Origin: Cunninghamia lanceolata
Taxonomy: Eukaryota > Streptophyta > Pinopsida > Cupressales > Cupressaceae
Assembly: GCA_027924645.1 (NCBI GenBank)
Contig: BSBN01000494.1
Location: 258,001 to 322,000, forward strand
Length of the DNA stretch: 64,000 nt
Direction of reading: 5' to 3'
Part shown: piece after piece, positions 35,669 to 46,800 of the stretch
Layout: each line of letters opens with the position of its first letter
Position numbering within the stretch: the stretch's first letter is position 1
The notes under the pieces: model-generated
What the model saw: the letters and a program-made list of their open reading frames with translations, nothing else
The model's database searches: none
Told to the model about the DNA's origin: nothing
Made by a program: the position numbers and the translations under genes

Positions 35669-36921
35669 TATTATGGAGTAAAAAGTGGACACTTGCCATT
35701 TTACCTCCTTGTTTATATCCTAGGTCCCTGTGATTACATTGTGCATTATAATTGATCATCTCGAAGAAGATTGCCTAACACCCATGTGAATTCGGGGCCT
35801 TGGGCCCTTCCTTAATCTCATCCTGGGCTAAAAAGGGGCTCCTAGACTTGGGTGCCAACCGCCCAAGTCCCCCTTGATTGGTCGGGGCCAATTAATGTTA
35901 TGTCAGCATAGGACCTTTAAAAAGGTTCTTCTTTGTTGGCTCTTGTGATTTAATTTTTTGAATGTTAGCGGGAAAGCATATATAAGTATGTTTTTGAACT
36001 CATTATGAACCTAGATTGATATAGCAAACTTATGATCTTGGAGCAAAGAGTATTCAAAGCATTCATTATGTTTTTAGAGCAGATTTGTGTTTGTATCATG
36101 TGTGTTGTTGCAGGTTTTGGAATCGTCATCCATCTCCTTATGAGTTGAAGAATCTTCATTCTTCTAAGGGCTTCACATCCAAGGTGATATCATTGTTATT
36201 TGAATCATTCTATCATCACTTTGTTTAGCCTCTACCCTGCTAGGGCATGCTCTCTTATCTATCAATGGTGTTGGAAGGCTTGAATTCCATTCTAGGGTTT
36301 GACTAAGGCAAATCCCTAAACACCATAACCCCCAAAACCCTCTCTTGTTATCTTGTGTGCAGGTTACAAGTACAGAATTTAGGAAAAGTGAAGAAACAGG
36401 AAGACTGTGCAGGAATCAGGGTTTTGGGATCTGATAGAAGTTTGGGAATATTCCTCTATAAAGATTTGGGTGGTTGGCACCCTAGCCTTCTGGGCCTTTT
36501 TACTCCAGATCTAGCCTCTAAGCAGTCCCTAGAGCATTTTCTCAGTTTAGACCTCCAACAGATTCTCACTTTCATTACTTGGGCGGTTCCTATTTCATCC
36601 TTTGACACTTCAGCTTTTGAGACATAGGTTCTGATATATCTTTGATCATCTTTGTGCATTCAGATTCTAGGTTTCAGTCATTTTCTATCTGTTATAAGTT
36701 GATTATCTTAGAACTAGGGTCTTGTGCATACTTGACCTAGGGTTCGATAAAAGGCTTGGTTAAATATGATCTTTCCATAGCAAACAAGAGTACAAGATTT
36801 GTAACTGAGTCCACCTCTCTTTGGTAGTGATTTGGCTCGGCCTTATCCTTGAATGTTATTGTGGAAGACAGTTTGATCTAGTGTGCATGCTTGTCTTCAT
36901 TCATATTTTCCATACATAACA
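35669..36921 (+). repeat. 5' LTR of non-coding element
   Basis: Starts TATTATGGAGTAAAAAGTGG (TG changed to TA) and ends CCATACATAACA. The termini TGTTATG/CATAACA are inverted. A TATA box TATATAAG is at 35979-35986, conserved at 38988-38995 in the partner. Confidence 0.88.
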
Positions 36922-38677
36922 TTTTGGTGAACCCATAGCTCTGAGCATTTGCATCTTGCCGAGTGTTAAATTTAGATCTTGTATTTTCTTTGTCAGCTCT
37001 TGTGGTGCCTTGGGGGCATAACGTTGTAGAGGATGTCTTGGGGGCATTTTCCCACGTTGCATACCTAAGTCACTTTTGTCTCCTCTCTCATTTTTCAGGT
37101 TTTCATTCTTCACTGGCTCTACTAGTCGGCAAATGATGAAAACAAATATATACTGATACGGACCGTGCATCCCTACAACAAGAATAAAAATGGACCTAGT
37201 CCATATATGAAGATGGGGTTGATATGTTATCGATGCTTGACTAGTAGAATCACCTCGTGTTGCGATGTGATCATGTGTTGTGTTGTGAACATTCTTAGAA
37301 CAATCCTTTGCAATACTCTAATATGCTTCTAGGCACTTTGGAATGTTTTGTATCTCACCTTGTCGCTAAACTTAGTTTTGAGATACCTAAAGTAAAACCT
37401 ATGGCTATACTTTGTTCCAAACCCATAAGTGTATCCTTGGTCTATTTATGTGGTATGTTACCTTATTTCTATGCATGAATATTTTTTATGATTAAAATTT
37501 GATACTAATGTGTGTGATTGTTGGGAACATTCGGCGATTGTTAAGCACATGTCACTTTAGGGGCATGGGCTTTGCGAAAGGTCTTGTTCCCTTGCGTGTT
37601 TTCAACTTTACCTTAAATGGGTTTGATACCGACAAGTGGGATCAACCACTTTAAGGCGGGAGCATATATTGTGGTTGATTATTTTATATATTATTGATAA
37701 AAGCATGTTTGTGTATGCTTCCTTTTCATCATAAGGCGTCTGTGGATGCAGGTGGGGTTGTGTACTTTGTTTTGTTTTGCATATACCTCCTTTTCACTGT
37801 AAGGCATTTGTGTGATGCATGTAGGGTTGTATACTTTGTGCATGCTTCCTTTTCACCATAAGGCATCTGCGGATTTGGGTGGCATTGCATTTTGAAAGCC
37901 CTTCTGCGGAAGGCAGGATTGTGTCTTCACTTGAACAGTTGCACATCTTTTTAAAAGTCCTCTACAGAAGCAGGGTTGGATCTTGAGTTATTCACCCTTA
38001 AGCATGTCTTTGGTAGTTGTGGTAGCGTAGCTCAACCGTCAGGTATGCTTGGCATGTTTTAGATAGCGGAGCATAGCGATGAGCTCCTCCCTATTGCCCA
38101 TGTCTGTTGTGTATAAGACATATAGTGTGTCGGTGACATACTCTATGGTGCTCATGTACTTCGTGTGTCTTCCTTACATGTTTTAGTGGTGGCACTTAGT
38201 GATGAGCTCCCCCCACATAGTGTGTTTTGCATGTTTTAGTGGTTTAAATGTGCATAGCGATGAGTTTCCCCCACGCTATGTGTTTTGTGTGCCTTTGATG
38301 GTGGCGTATAGCAATGAGCTCCCCCCATCACCTAGTTAGCGTTATGTACATATAATTGTTTAATCATGTCTTCTCTATGTATTGCATGATTATACTCATG
38401 TTTTCTCTGTGTATTTTGTGATTGTACTCATGTTTTCTTTGTGTATTGTGTGCTTTACTATCTTCTTCATGTATTACATGCTTCCTTACTATATTCATCA
38501 TGTTTTGTGTGACTATCACGTGTCTTCTTATGTTTTCCTAAGCTTGGGGGCTAGAAATGGTTCTCCAAACTTAGGGTGTGTCTTCACTCTAGTGTCTGAT
38601 GTGTTTGACATGCAGTGACTAACCTTTAATGCATGTATTGATCGTAAGATCATACACACATTAAAGTGGGGGCTAAA
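36922..38677 (+). other. Non-coding interior of LARD-like element
   Basis: After the LTR comes TTTTGGTGAACCCATAG, probably the primer site (TGGTGAACCC), tRNA not identified. Between 37700 and 38340 short phrases recur: CTTCCTTTTCAYCATAAGGC three times and AGCGATGAGCTCCCCCC-like four times. Between 38360 and 38470 CTCATGTTTTCTNTGTGTAT repeats. No ORF over 90 codons and no retroelement motif. Confidence 0.7.
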
Positions 38678-40945
38678 TGTTATGGAGTAAAAAGTGGACA
38701 CTTGCATTTTTACCTCCTTGTTTAGCTCCTAGGTCCCCGTGATTACTTTATGCATTATAATCAATCATCCTAAAGAAGATTGCCTGACACCCATGTAAAT
38801 TTGGGAGCTTGGGCCCTTCTTTAATCTCATCCTGGACTAAAAAGGGGCTCCTAGACTTGGGCGCCAACCGCCCAAGTCCTCCCTAATTGGTCAAGGCCAA
38901 TTAATGTTATGTCAGCATAGGACCTTTAAAATGGTTCTTCTTTATCAGCTCTTGTGATTTAATTTTACGAATGTTAGCGAGAAAGCATATATAAGTGTGT
39001 TTTTGAATTCATTATGAACCTAGATGTATATAGTAAACTTATGATCTTGGAGCAAAGAGCATTCAAAGCATTCATTGTGTTTCTAGAGAAAATTTGTGTT
39101 TGTATTGTGTGTGTTGTTGCAGTTTTTGGAATTATCCTCCATCTCCTTATGATTTGAAGAATCTTCATCCTCCTAAGGGATTCACCTCCAAGGTGATATC
39201 ATTGTTATTTGAATCATTCTAGATTTGGGTTCCTACAAGAAGTTGGGTCCACATATAGGGGAAGTCACGGGCAAAGAGAAAATCTTGATAGAAATGGGTA
39301 CCCATTTAAAAAAAAACGGGTACTCGTTTCTAAATAGGTATTTGAATTTTTAAAAAGCCCTGCATGATTTTTTCACCCACACAAAAGGAATGGGTACCTG
39401 TTCCTAAAAGCTTAGGCTCGGGAAAGGCATGGTAAGCCAACCCCTTGCCTTGGACCTACAAGTACAAGTCCATGTTTAGAGCAAGAGAAAAGACCAACTT
39501 TACCAATATGGCTGACGATGTTTTTTTTAATTTTTTTTATGAAATTAAAACCCATTACAAATGACAATGTGTAGTTTTCAAATATGTAATTTTTTTTACT
39601 GGACTTATTTTTCTATTTATTATTTAATTTATGAGAAAACTAGTCCAAAAACTTGAAATGATAGGTGTTTGTATTTTTTTAATAACTTTTAATTTTAAAG
39701 TTTTTTTTTAAATTTATGTCATCAATCTACACATCATTCTTTACACAATGAAAAAAAATAAATTTTACGATTAGTTTTGCTCAAATTATGTTGGTCGTAC
39801 ACAAGGGGTTTTCAAAAACAACAATTAGGCCAATAAAAAATATTTTTTTAAAAAAATCATAAAAAAATCATCATCAAACTTCACTATACTACACATATTT
39901 CCCTAAAAGGATTTAGAAAAAATACTTTTATTTAGGTGAAATTATGTTGGTCGTACACGTGTATGGTATGGTAAAAAAATGACTTTTAAACAGTGATTTT
40001 TAGAAATGCCTATTGAAAATCAATTTGTATCATCCGGGTATTAAAATAAATTACATATTTGGAAAGTAGACTCCAAACTAGACTCGAAGTACTACATTTC
40101 ATATGACTAACATTTTTTAAGATTGAATCTTTAAGTGCCTCAAAGTTTTAGGTCAAATTTGATAAATTCTAAAAATCAGGGAAAACACTTCCAATTTTTG
40201 GCCAAAAAGTGGACCCAACTTCTTGCACTAACCCTATCATCACTTTGTTTAGCCTTTGCCTTGCTAGGGCACATTCTCTTATCTATCAATAGTGTTGGAA
40301 GGCTTGAATGTCATTTTGGGGTTTGATTGAGGCAAATCCCTAGACACCATAACCCCCCAAACCCTCTCTTGTCGTCTTGTGTGCACGTTACAGGTATATG
40401 GTTCAAGAAAAGTGAAGATACAGGAAGACTATGTAAGAATTAGGGTTTTAGGGTCGAAGAGAAGTTTAGGAATATTCCTCTATAAATACTTGGGTAGTTG
40501 GTGCCCTAGTCTTCTGGGCCTTTTTGACTCCAGATCTAGCATCTGAGCAATCTCTAGAGCATTTTCTCAGTTCAAACCTCCACAAATTCTCACTTTCGAG
40601 ACTTGGTCGGTTCCTATTTTGTCCTCTGACACTTCATCTTTTGAGACATAGGTTTTGACACCTCTCTGATCATCTTTGTGCATTCAGATTCTAGGTTTCA
40701 GTCATTTTCTGTCTATTATAAGTTGATTATCTTAGAACTAGGGTTTTGTGCATACTTGATCTAGGGTTTGATAAAAGTCTTGGTTAAATCTGATCTTTCC
40801 ATAGGAAACAAGAGTACAAGATCTGTAGCCGAGTCCACCTCTCTTTGGTAGTTATTTGGCTCGGTCTTGTCCTTGAATGTTATTGTGAAAGAGGGTTTGA
40901 TCTGGTGTGCATGCTTGTCTTTATTCATCTTTTCCATACATAACA
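38678..40945 (+). repeat. 3' LTR of non-coding element, with insert
   Basis: Starts TGTTATGGAGTAAAAAGTGG and ends CCATACATAACA. Homology to the 5' LTR is uninterrupted except for 39222-40233. Confidence 0.88.
39222..40233. mobile_element. DNA transposon-like insert with terminal inverted repeats
   Basis: The 5' LTR at 36205-36230 shows the empty site CATTCTATCATC. The 3' LTR has CATTCTA, about 1 kb of extra DNA, then CTATCATC, giving a 3-bp CTA (or 2-bp TA) duplication. Near the ends, GGGTTCCTACAAGAAGTTGG at 39227 and the inverse of 40209-40234 form 26-bp inverted repeats with three mismatches, including a perfect 17-bp core CAAGAAGTTGGGTCCAC. No transposase ORF. Superfamily undecided: the 3-bp duplication would suit PIF/Harbinger or CACTA, the 2-bp one Tc1/mariner. 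Confidence 0.75.
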
Positions 40946-40950
40946 ACATC

Positions 40951-41830
40951 CATCTATTCAACATCTAAATCATATGCAATAGCAAGTGATAACAAGACTA
41001 TGATAGATGTCAGCTTTGTAATAGGGGAGAAAATCTCAACATAATCTATTCCCTCAACCTAGAATACCCCTTCACAACCAACCTTGCCTTATACTTCTTA
41101 ACAATGCCATTTGAACCAAATTTCTTTTTGAACACCCATTTGCATCCAATGGGTTTCCGTCCATTAAGAAAAGGTACTAGATCCCAAGTATTGTTTTTCT
41201 TCAATGTAACCATTTCTTCCTCCATGATCTCCTTCCAAGAGTTTGCATCTTTCATACACATAGCCTCTTTCACAGTTCTAGGCTCATTAGCGTTAGTAAT
41301 CAAAGAAAAAATGCAAATAGATTCATGCAGTGAATAACCAAACCTTTCAAGTTGCTACCTTGTCCATTTGGACGTCCTTAATAATTGAGTTTGAGGTTCT
41401 TCTTCTTCTGATCTTTTAGAGCTGCTAGTAGAGCTCTCCTCATCATCAGGTCCAACGGGTGTTTTTTATTCAACTTTCTCAGGGGTAGAAGGAAGTTGAA
41501 CCACATCCTCTTTCTCTTCTTCTTTATCTGACTATAGAACAACGAAAGAAGGATTGAGTTCTCTAAATATCACACTTCTACTGTATAGAGTCCTTTTGGC
41601 CATAGGATCCCAAAGTTTGTACCCTTTCACACTGATGCCATAATTGATAAAGATACATTTGATTTCTTTGTTCTCCAACTTAGACCTCTTCTCCCTAGGC
41701 ACATGTGCATATGCCTCACAACCAAATACTTAAAGATGTCTCAATGAGGGATTTTTCTTGACCACACCTCCATAGGTGTCTTATCAACAAGAACAGATGT
41801 AGGAGACCTATTAATTGAGTAGCAAGTGAT
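40951..41830 (-). pseudogene. pol: copia integrase C-terminus, linker and reverse transcriptase start
   Basis: On the minus strand, CYSINRSPTSVLVDKTPMEV at ~41830-41770 is the integrase C-terminal block. An acidic linker (41400-41550) and an open reverse transcriptase block (41046-41303) follow, with WKEIMEEEMVTLKKNNTWDL and GRKPIGCKWVFK. It continues through FSPITKLTSI to an M-D-V at the ACATC insertion site. The expected continuation, K-T-x-F-L-H-G, lies across the nested element at 35663. Confidence 0.85.
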
Positions 41831-43068
41831 GAGGTATAAGCAACCTCATTTTTATAATGAGCCATATAACCTAATTGTCTTGCCCAATCACCCTAACCAT
41901 GCCAATTTGTTTATTTTTAGAAGCAATATTTATCTATTTCTGATAAAATGATGTATAAATTTTTATTTTCCAAATGATTAAAATTAGCCACTAATGTTGA
42001 CATAATTGCATGTAGAGTTGTGTAATTATGCAGGGTTGCATGTATGGCCTAACAGAAGGAGTGGACTTCAAAGTAGCTGAAGTCAGAGCGCTAGAATTTG
42101 AGGGCGCCAGAAATTTAGGCATACATAATCATAGACTTTGTTAGCAATTCTGTTATTTTCTGTTGGACATACTTAAGACTCTACGGGTCCACTCAAAGCC
42201 TTTAATGTATTTAATTTCATAGACCTCTAGTTAGTTTTTAATTCTATTTTTCTTTATAGACTTCTTCAATGGCATTTACCTGCCATCTAAAATTTAGGAT
42301 TTTGGAGTAGTACAATATATATATGTAGTTGCTCAAAACAAGGATATGTGATGCTGTGTTATGAAAAAAGATAAACTCTTTTGAAGTGATAATCGGTAGC
42401 TATGTTCTATGATAGATTTATGAATGAATATCGCCAGTTCAATTATGAGTAATCTTTTCTGAGCAATGGAAGTAATATGAATGGAATTTACTTTGGAGTT
42501 GTTGAAGTACTGAATGTGATTTGAATCAATAATAGGATCTCACAAGAGCTGGCCACTCAAGGGATAACAGAATAGATAAATATTTTTTTATTGGTGTTGT
42601 TATTTTTGTTTTGTGAATGTTTTGTTTAGATTAATGTCACTTCATGTTTATCCTTATTATGTGTTCCTGCAAGTTGTGGTATTTCAGTTAATGACTTTTG
42701 AAATTTTGTTCATTTAAAATTTCTAGAGCATCCACTTCATTCATAAATATGTTGTTAGTTATTAGTTCAAAGTTTCAAATGTGTTTTCATCTAACAAGTT
42801 AGTTGTCTTTTTAAATTCATAGTTAAAATTGCATGTATGAATTTCTAGATTAAAGTTTATATGCTTTTTAGATTAAAGATTCCAATGCTTTCTAGCTTAG
42901 AGTTGCATGCTTTCTAATTTAGATTATATTTTAAGCTTTTCAAAAATTCAAAAAAAATGTTACTAAGTGAGATGTCCAAAAATGTCCCCTATTGCATACA
43001 ACCTTGGACACTACCTGGTTGACATAATTGACATATTTTTAACTAAAGTGCTAGGACCTTATGACAAC
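41831..43068. mobile_element. Insertion of unknown type inside copia integrase
   Basis: Integrase coding on the minus strand is continuous down to W-A-E-T-I-A-T-T-C at about 43072 and resumes at C-Y-S-I-N near 41830. About 1.2 kb lies between. It is AT-rich, has no ORF, and contains CAATATATATATGTAGTTGC near 42314, a TATA-like stretch. The words TTGACATAATTG near both ends (about 41997 and 43018) are similar. A solo LTR is possible; ends and target copy could not be fixed. Confidence 0.55.
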
Positions 43069-44965
43069 CTGTCAGCATGTGGTAGCAATAGTTTCAGCCC
43101 AAAATATTTGTTTAAGGGTAGCTCCGCTAAGCATACTCCCATCCCTCTCCATCAATGTCATGTTCATCCTATCTGCAACTCCATTCTGTTGAGGGGTATA
43201 TGGAGTTGTCTTGTGCTTCTCAATCCCATGTTCTTTACATAACTTGTCAAAATCTACCGAAAAAAACTCACTGGCATTGTTAGTCCTTAAACACTTAATC
43301 TTTTTATCCATTTGATTCTCAACAAGAGCCTTAAACTCTTTGAATCAACTAAAGGCTTCATATTTGCTTCTAAGAAAATAAACCCATGCCCTTCTACTAT
43401 TATCATCAATAAAAGATACAAAGTAAACATATTTTGAAATCGAAGGAACATTCATAGGACCAAAAACATCAAAATGTATTAGGTCCAACACCCCAAAAGA
43501 TTTGTGAGAACTAGAATAAAATTGAACACGGTTTTGTTTTCTATATATGCACTATCCATAAAAATTGAACTCAAGATTACAATCATTCATCCCCTCAACG
43601 AGGTTTTTAAATTTTCAAGGCTCTAAGACCCTTCTCACCAATATGACCATGTATTTGGTGTCATAACATTGTTTTCTTAGCTAGGAGTTTCATCTCCATA
43701 GAATGAGCACCCTTAGGTACCCATAAAGCATGACCATCACAAGTAAATGCAACTATTCTCTTCGCTGCTAGTTCCAATGGTGAGGAGGAAGGCTCTAAAG
43801 TTCTCTTCTTTGAAATAGAAGAACTATTGCACTAAACCGTCCATGCATCCAGATTGAACGGAGTGCCAATTCAAACACCCTTAGCAAGCACCATAGCTCC
43901 TCTAGTCATCTTGCATCCTCCATTTGAGAAAACAACCTACACACCCACATCATTGAACTTACTTACAAATAACAGGTTTTGTGTGAAACTAGGGATATGC
44001 GAAACACCATTAATCCCCTTCACTCATTTATCAGAGAATTAAACCTTTCCACCATCATAGTCTTCATACTTCATGAACCAACCCCAATGTGAGGTCATGT
44101 GAAAAGATGCACCAAAGTCTATCAACCACACATCTTTTGTTGCATGTGTTGCCAAGGTAGCGACAAACACTTATCCATCATTCTGAGAGGATTTGTCATG
44201 ATCTAAATCATAGTTCTTCTTTGTCTTTTTCTTCTCCTTGCACTCCTTTCAAAAATGACTACGTTTTCTGAAATTCCAACATAGTTCCTTAGACTTTCCA
44301 GAAGACTTAGATCTCCCATGGGATTTGGATTTTCCTTTTTCTTGCTTCTTGTCCTTTTTCTTGCCTTTTTTCTTTTGATTGACCATGAACTGCAAGAGCC
44401 TCCTTAGTTGTTTTAGAATATTTTATCTACAACTTTTCAGATAGTAATGATGCAACCACTTCATACATCTTGAAGGTGGTAGTGGTACTCCCAATGGCCA
44501 TAACAAGGTGGTCCCATGAATCTGGTAGTCATACGTCGATCCTCCTCCATTTTCACATGAATGGAGCTCAACTAAGAAACAAGAATGTTAAAAGTATTTA
44601 GGTGATCTATGATAGATCCTCCATCCTCCATCCTCAATCCTCAGAGAGTACAACTTCCTCAAGAACAACTTATTTACCAGGGATTTAGCCTAATAAATCT
44701 GACCAAGTTTCTTCCATAGATTTGTAGTAGTAGCCTCTTCATGGACATTCAGTAACACAGAGTCAGACAAACAAAGTCTCACAAGACCCTTAGCCTTCTG
44801 ATCCATCATATCTCAGTCTTCTTGTTTCATGCCCAATGGCATCTTTCTAGATATAACAGTCTATAGGTCTCTATCAACCAACATGTCTTCCATCTTGAGT
44901 TTCCACAACTCAAAGTTGCCTCCATTAAACTTTTCCATCTCTATCCTCTTAGATGTGCTAGCCAT
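43069..44965 (-). pseudogene. gag-pol: copia gag, protease and integrase N-terminal part
   Basis: The minus-strand ATG at 44965 starts MASTSKRIEMEKFNGGNFEL, the usual opening of copia gag of the UBN2 type, and lies 106 bases after the primer site. The knuckle near 44240-44280 reads CWNFRKRSHF then KEC, with its second cysteine lost. The protease signature near 44110-44140 is WLIDFGASFHMT, where the catalytic serine of DSG has become F. The GHIGEKGL pre-integrase motif lies near 43630. The integrase segment 43072-43311 is open and includes TPYTPQQNGVADRMN. Stops and shifts interrupt the rest. Confidence 0.85.
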
Positions 44966-45070
44966 CTCCTTCCTGCAACAAATATTTCAAAATCCTTTGC
45001 ACAAGCTCCAACTCAAATGAAGATCAGTTCAAAATCCCTCTACCCAACAACTAGAACCAAAGTTGATTAG

Positions 45071-45082
45071 GCTCTAATACAA
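45071..45082 (-). other. Primer binding site of minus-strand copia
   Basis: The minus strand reads TTGTATTAGAGC beside the LTR, two mismatches from the initiator tRNA-Met site TGGTATCAGAGC. Confidence 0.75.
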
Positions 45083-45084
45083 AT

Positions 45085-46094
45085 TGAAAAGAAGCAAGGT
45101 ACACAAAACACACTTCCTACACCGATCTAATGAGAAGAGTAGTACACATTTTTATCCTTTAAAAATTACAATAATGTGATTCACAATACAGGAAAGATAT
45201 AATAACATCAAATGCAAATACAAAAGCTCACAACATAAGATACACATGGGTAAAACCCTTTTAGATGAAAAACCCCACAGTCCAAAGCATAAACCAATGT
45301 ATTAATCTGTAAACAATAAAGGTTAAAATATACTTCCAGAGCCAAGCTCTTATAGGAGTTCACCACTATTGATATTTTGGGGTAATTCTAGCAGCATAAT
45401 AGTACCTGCAAAATGAACCATACAAACTACTCCAACAAGCACCTTATTTATAGAGAATAACAAGTATGAAGGAAGCTTCTAGAGGAAGATACAAGAGGTC
45501 AGCATCCAAATTCACATGGAACATATTCCAATACCTCTTTGCATGCAAATGACACTTGTACAAGTTTCTCTTTCACCTCTTACAACCCTCCAAACTAGGG
45601 TGCCCTAAATTTACCTGAAATAGATATGACAGATGCTCTTACACATCTTACAACCATCATAGAATCTGTCATATATGACAACACTTATAGTTGTAAGAGA
45701 ATCCATCATAACTAACTAATAATACCTAATTCTCTTACAAATTGTCATAACCCAACTTGGGCACTCACATTCCCCATGCAAGATGCTTCGCAACACTTGT
45801 CCAACCTGTCATAGGAATCTATCATACAATAATGACTTACACGTATCTCAAGGTGCCGACACATGGAAAAGAATCTCTACCACAAAGTGGGACACCTACA
45901 TTCTAATGTAGGAATAAATACATCCTTGTCACCTTCCATGTCATTCATCAGTATGATGACAACTCACCGTGCCATGTCACTCTAGATGACAAAATATGAT
46001 GAGCAAGAAAATACAACTTAGGCATAAAATAAATATACAATAAATATATATAATACTAAGAAATAACAAGGTTGAGACACCTTAATTCCCAACA
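45085..46094 (-). repeat. 5' LTR of minus-strand copia
   Basis: Pairs with 33374-34415; 1010 bp. On the minus strand it starts TGTTGGGAATTAAGGTGTCT. Confidence 0.88.
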
Positions 46095-46800
46095 TTTTCA
46101 CTATCTAGATGATTACATATTGATTATCATAAATTACCATATCATACTTTTAGAGACACATTTACATTTAGGGGCATTATGCCTTACCCCTTCCATCATA
46201 TACACTGTCATGGACATATACTTACATTTGGGGCATCATGTCATTCCCCTTACATAGTACTCCTTTTCTAGAGTGTTACATTTAGGGGAATTATGGCACA
46301 TTGTGCCTTTTATTGTCATATCTTACATTGGGCACATCATGCTTCCCTAATTACACATCTCTTTGTGCCTCATAGATTTATCTCACCCATGTGAGGACAC
46401 TTACACTAACATGATATTTCCTTCTTACACTTTATATTGTTATTCTCATGTGACCTAACCATGCCCTAAGAGCCATTCCACCACATTGGCAACATTGGGA
46501 GTTATGCATTCCCTCTCAATTGTGTACTCATGTGACCTAACCATGTTCAAAGAGTTACGCTGGGGACACTATGAGCCTTCCCCACATTATCAACTGCATG
46601 TTATTCCATGTATCGATATCATTATCATCACCACTAGGGACCTATCATTTTACCTATACCATTGTATGTTGATGTTGCACCAATGGGGGCATATGCCATT
46701 TCTATTGTCTTATATGATTAGATGGGTTTTCCTATGCACTAAGGGTGACATCACCACTTTCATTTGTGTATGCTAGGGGTAACATCATTTCTTGATATTA
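46095..46800. repeat. Degenerate short repeats around TACATTTAGGGGCAT
   Basis: TTACATTTAGGGGCATTATG (46162), TTACATTTGGGGCATCATG (46213), TTACATTTAGGGGAATTATG (46276) and TTACATTGGGCACATCATG (46323) recur about every 50-60 bases. Less clear copies may continue to ~46800. No gene is evident. Confidence 0.45.

Larger units (their letters stand above)
35669..40945 (+). mobile_element. Non-coding LTR element (LARD-like) nested in reverse transcriptase
   Basis: LTRs are 35669-36921 and 38678-40945. The exact 5-bp target duplication ACATC is at 35664-35668 and 40946-40950. The 3' LTR is longer only because it carries a later 1-kb insert. The 1756-bp interior encodes nothing recognisable and contains short repeated phrases. 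A polypurine tract, AAAGTGGGGG (38663-38672), lies just before the 3' LTR. Lacking any gag or pol, it is a large retrotransposon derivative type that must be mobilised in trans. Confidence 0.88.
33374..46094 (-). mobile_element. Minus-strand Ty1/copia element with two later insertions
   Basis: LTRs lie at 33374-34415 (3') and 45085-46094 (5'). Reading the minus strand from right to left gives primer site, gag, protease, integrase, reverse transcriptase, RNase H and polypurine tract, the copia order. A non-coding LTR element (35669-40945) splits reverse transcriptase, and another insert (about 41832-43068) splits integrase. Without them the element is about 6.2 kb. I could not find a clean target duplication (CTTAC versus TTTTC). 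Confidence 0.88.

Noticed and set aside
33374..46094. Target duplication for the minus-strand copia element
   Set aside because: The flanks CTTAC and TTTTC agree at only three of five bases, so I do not claim one. The borders rest on the LTR comparison.
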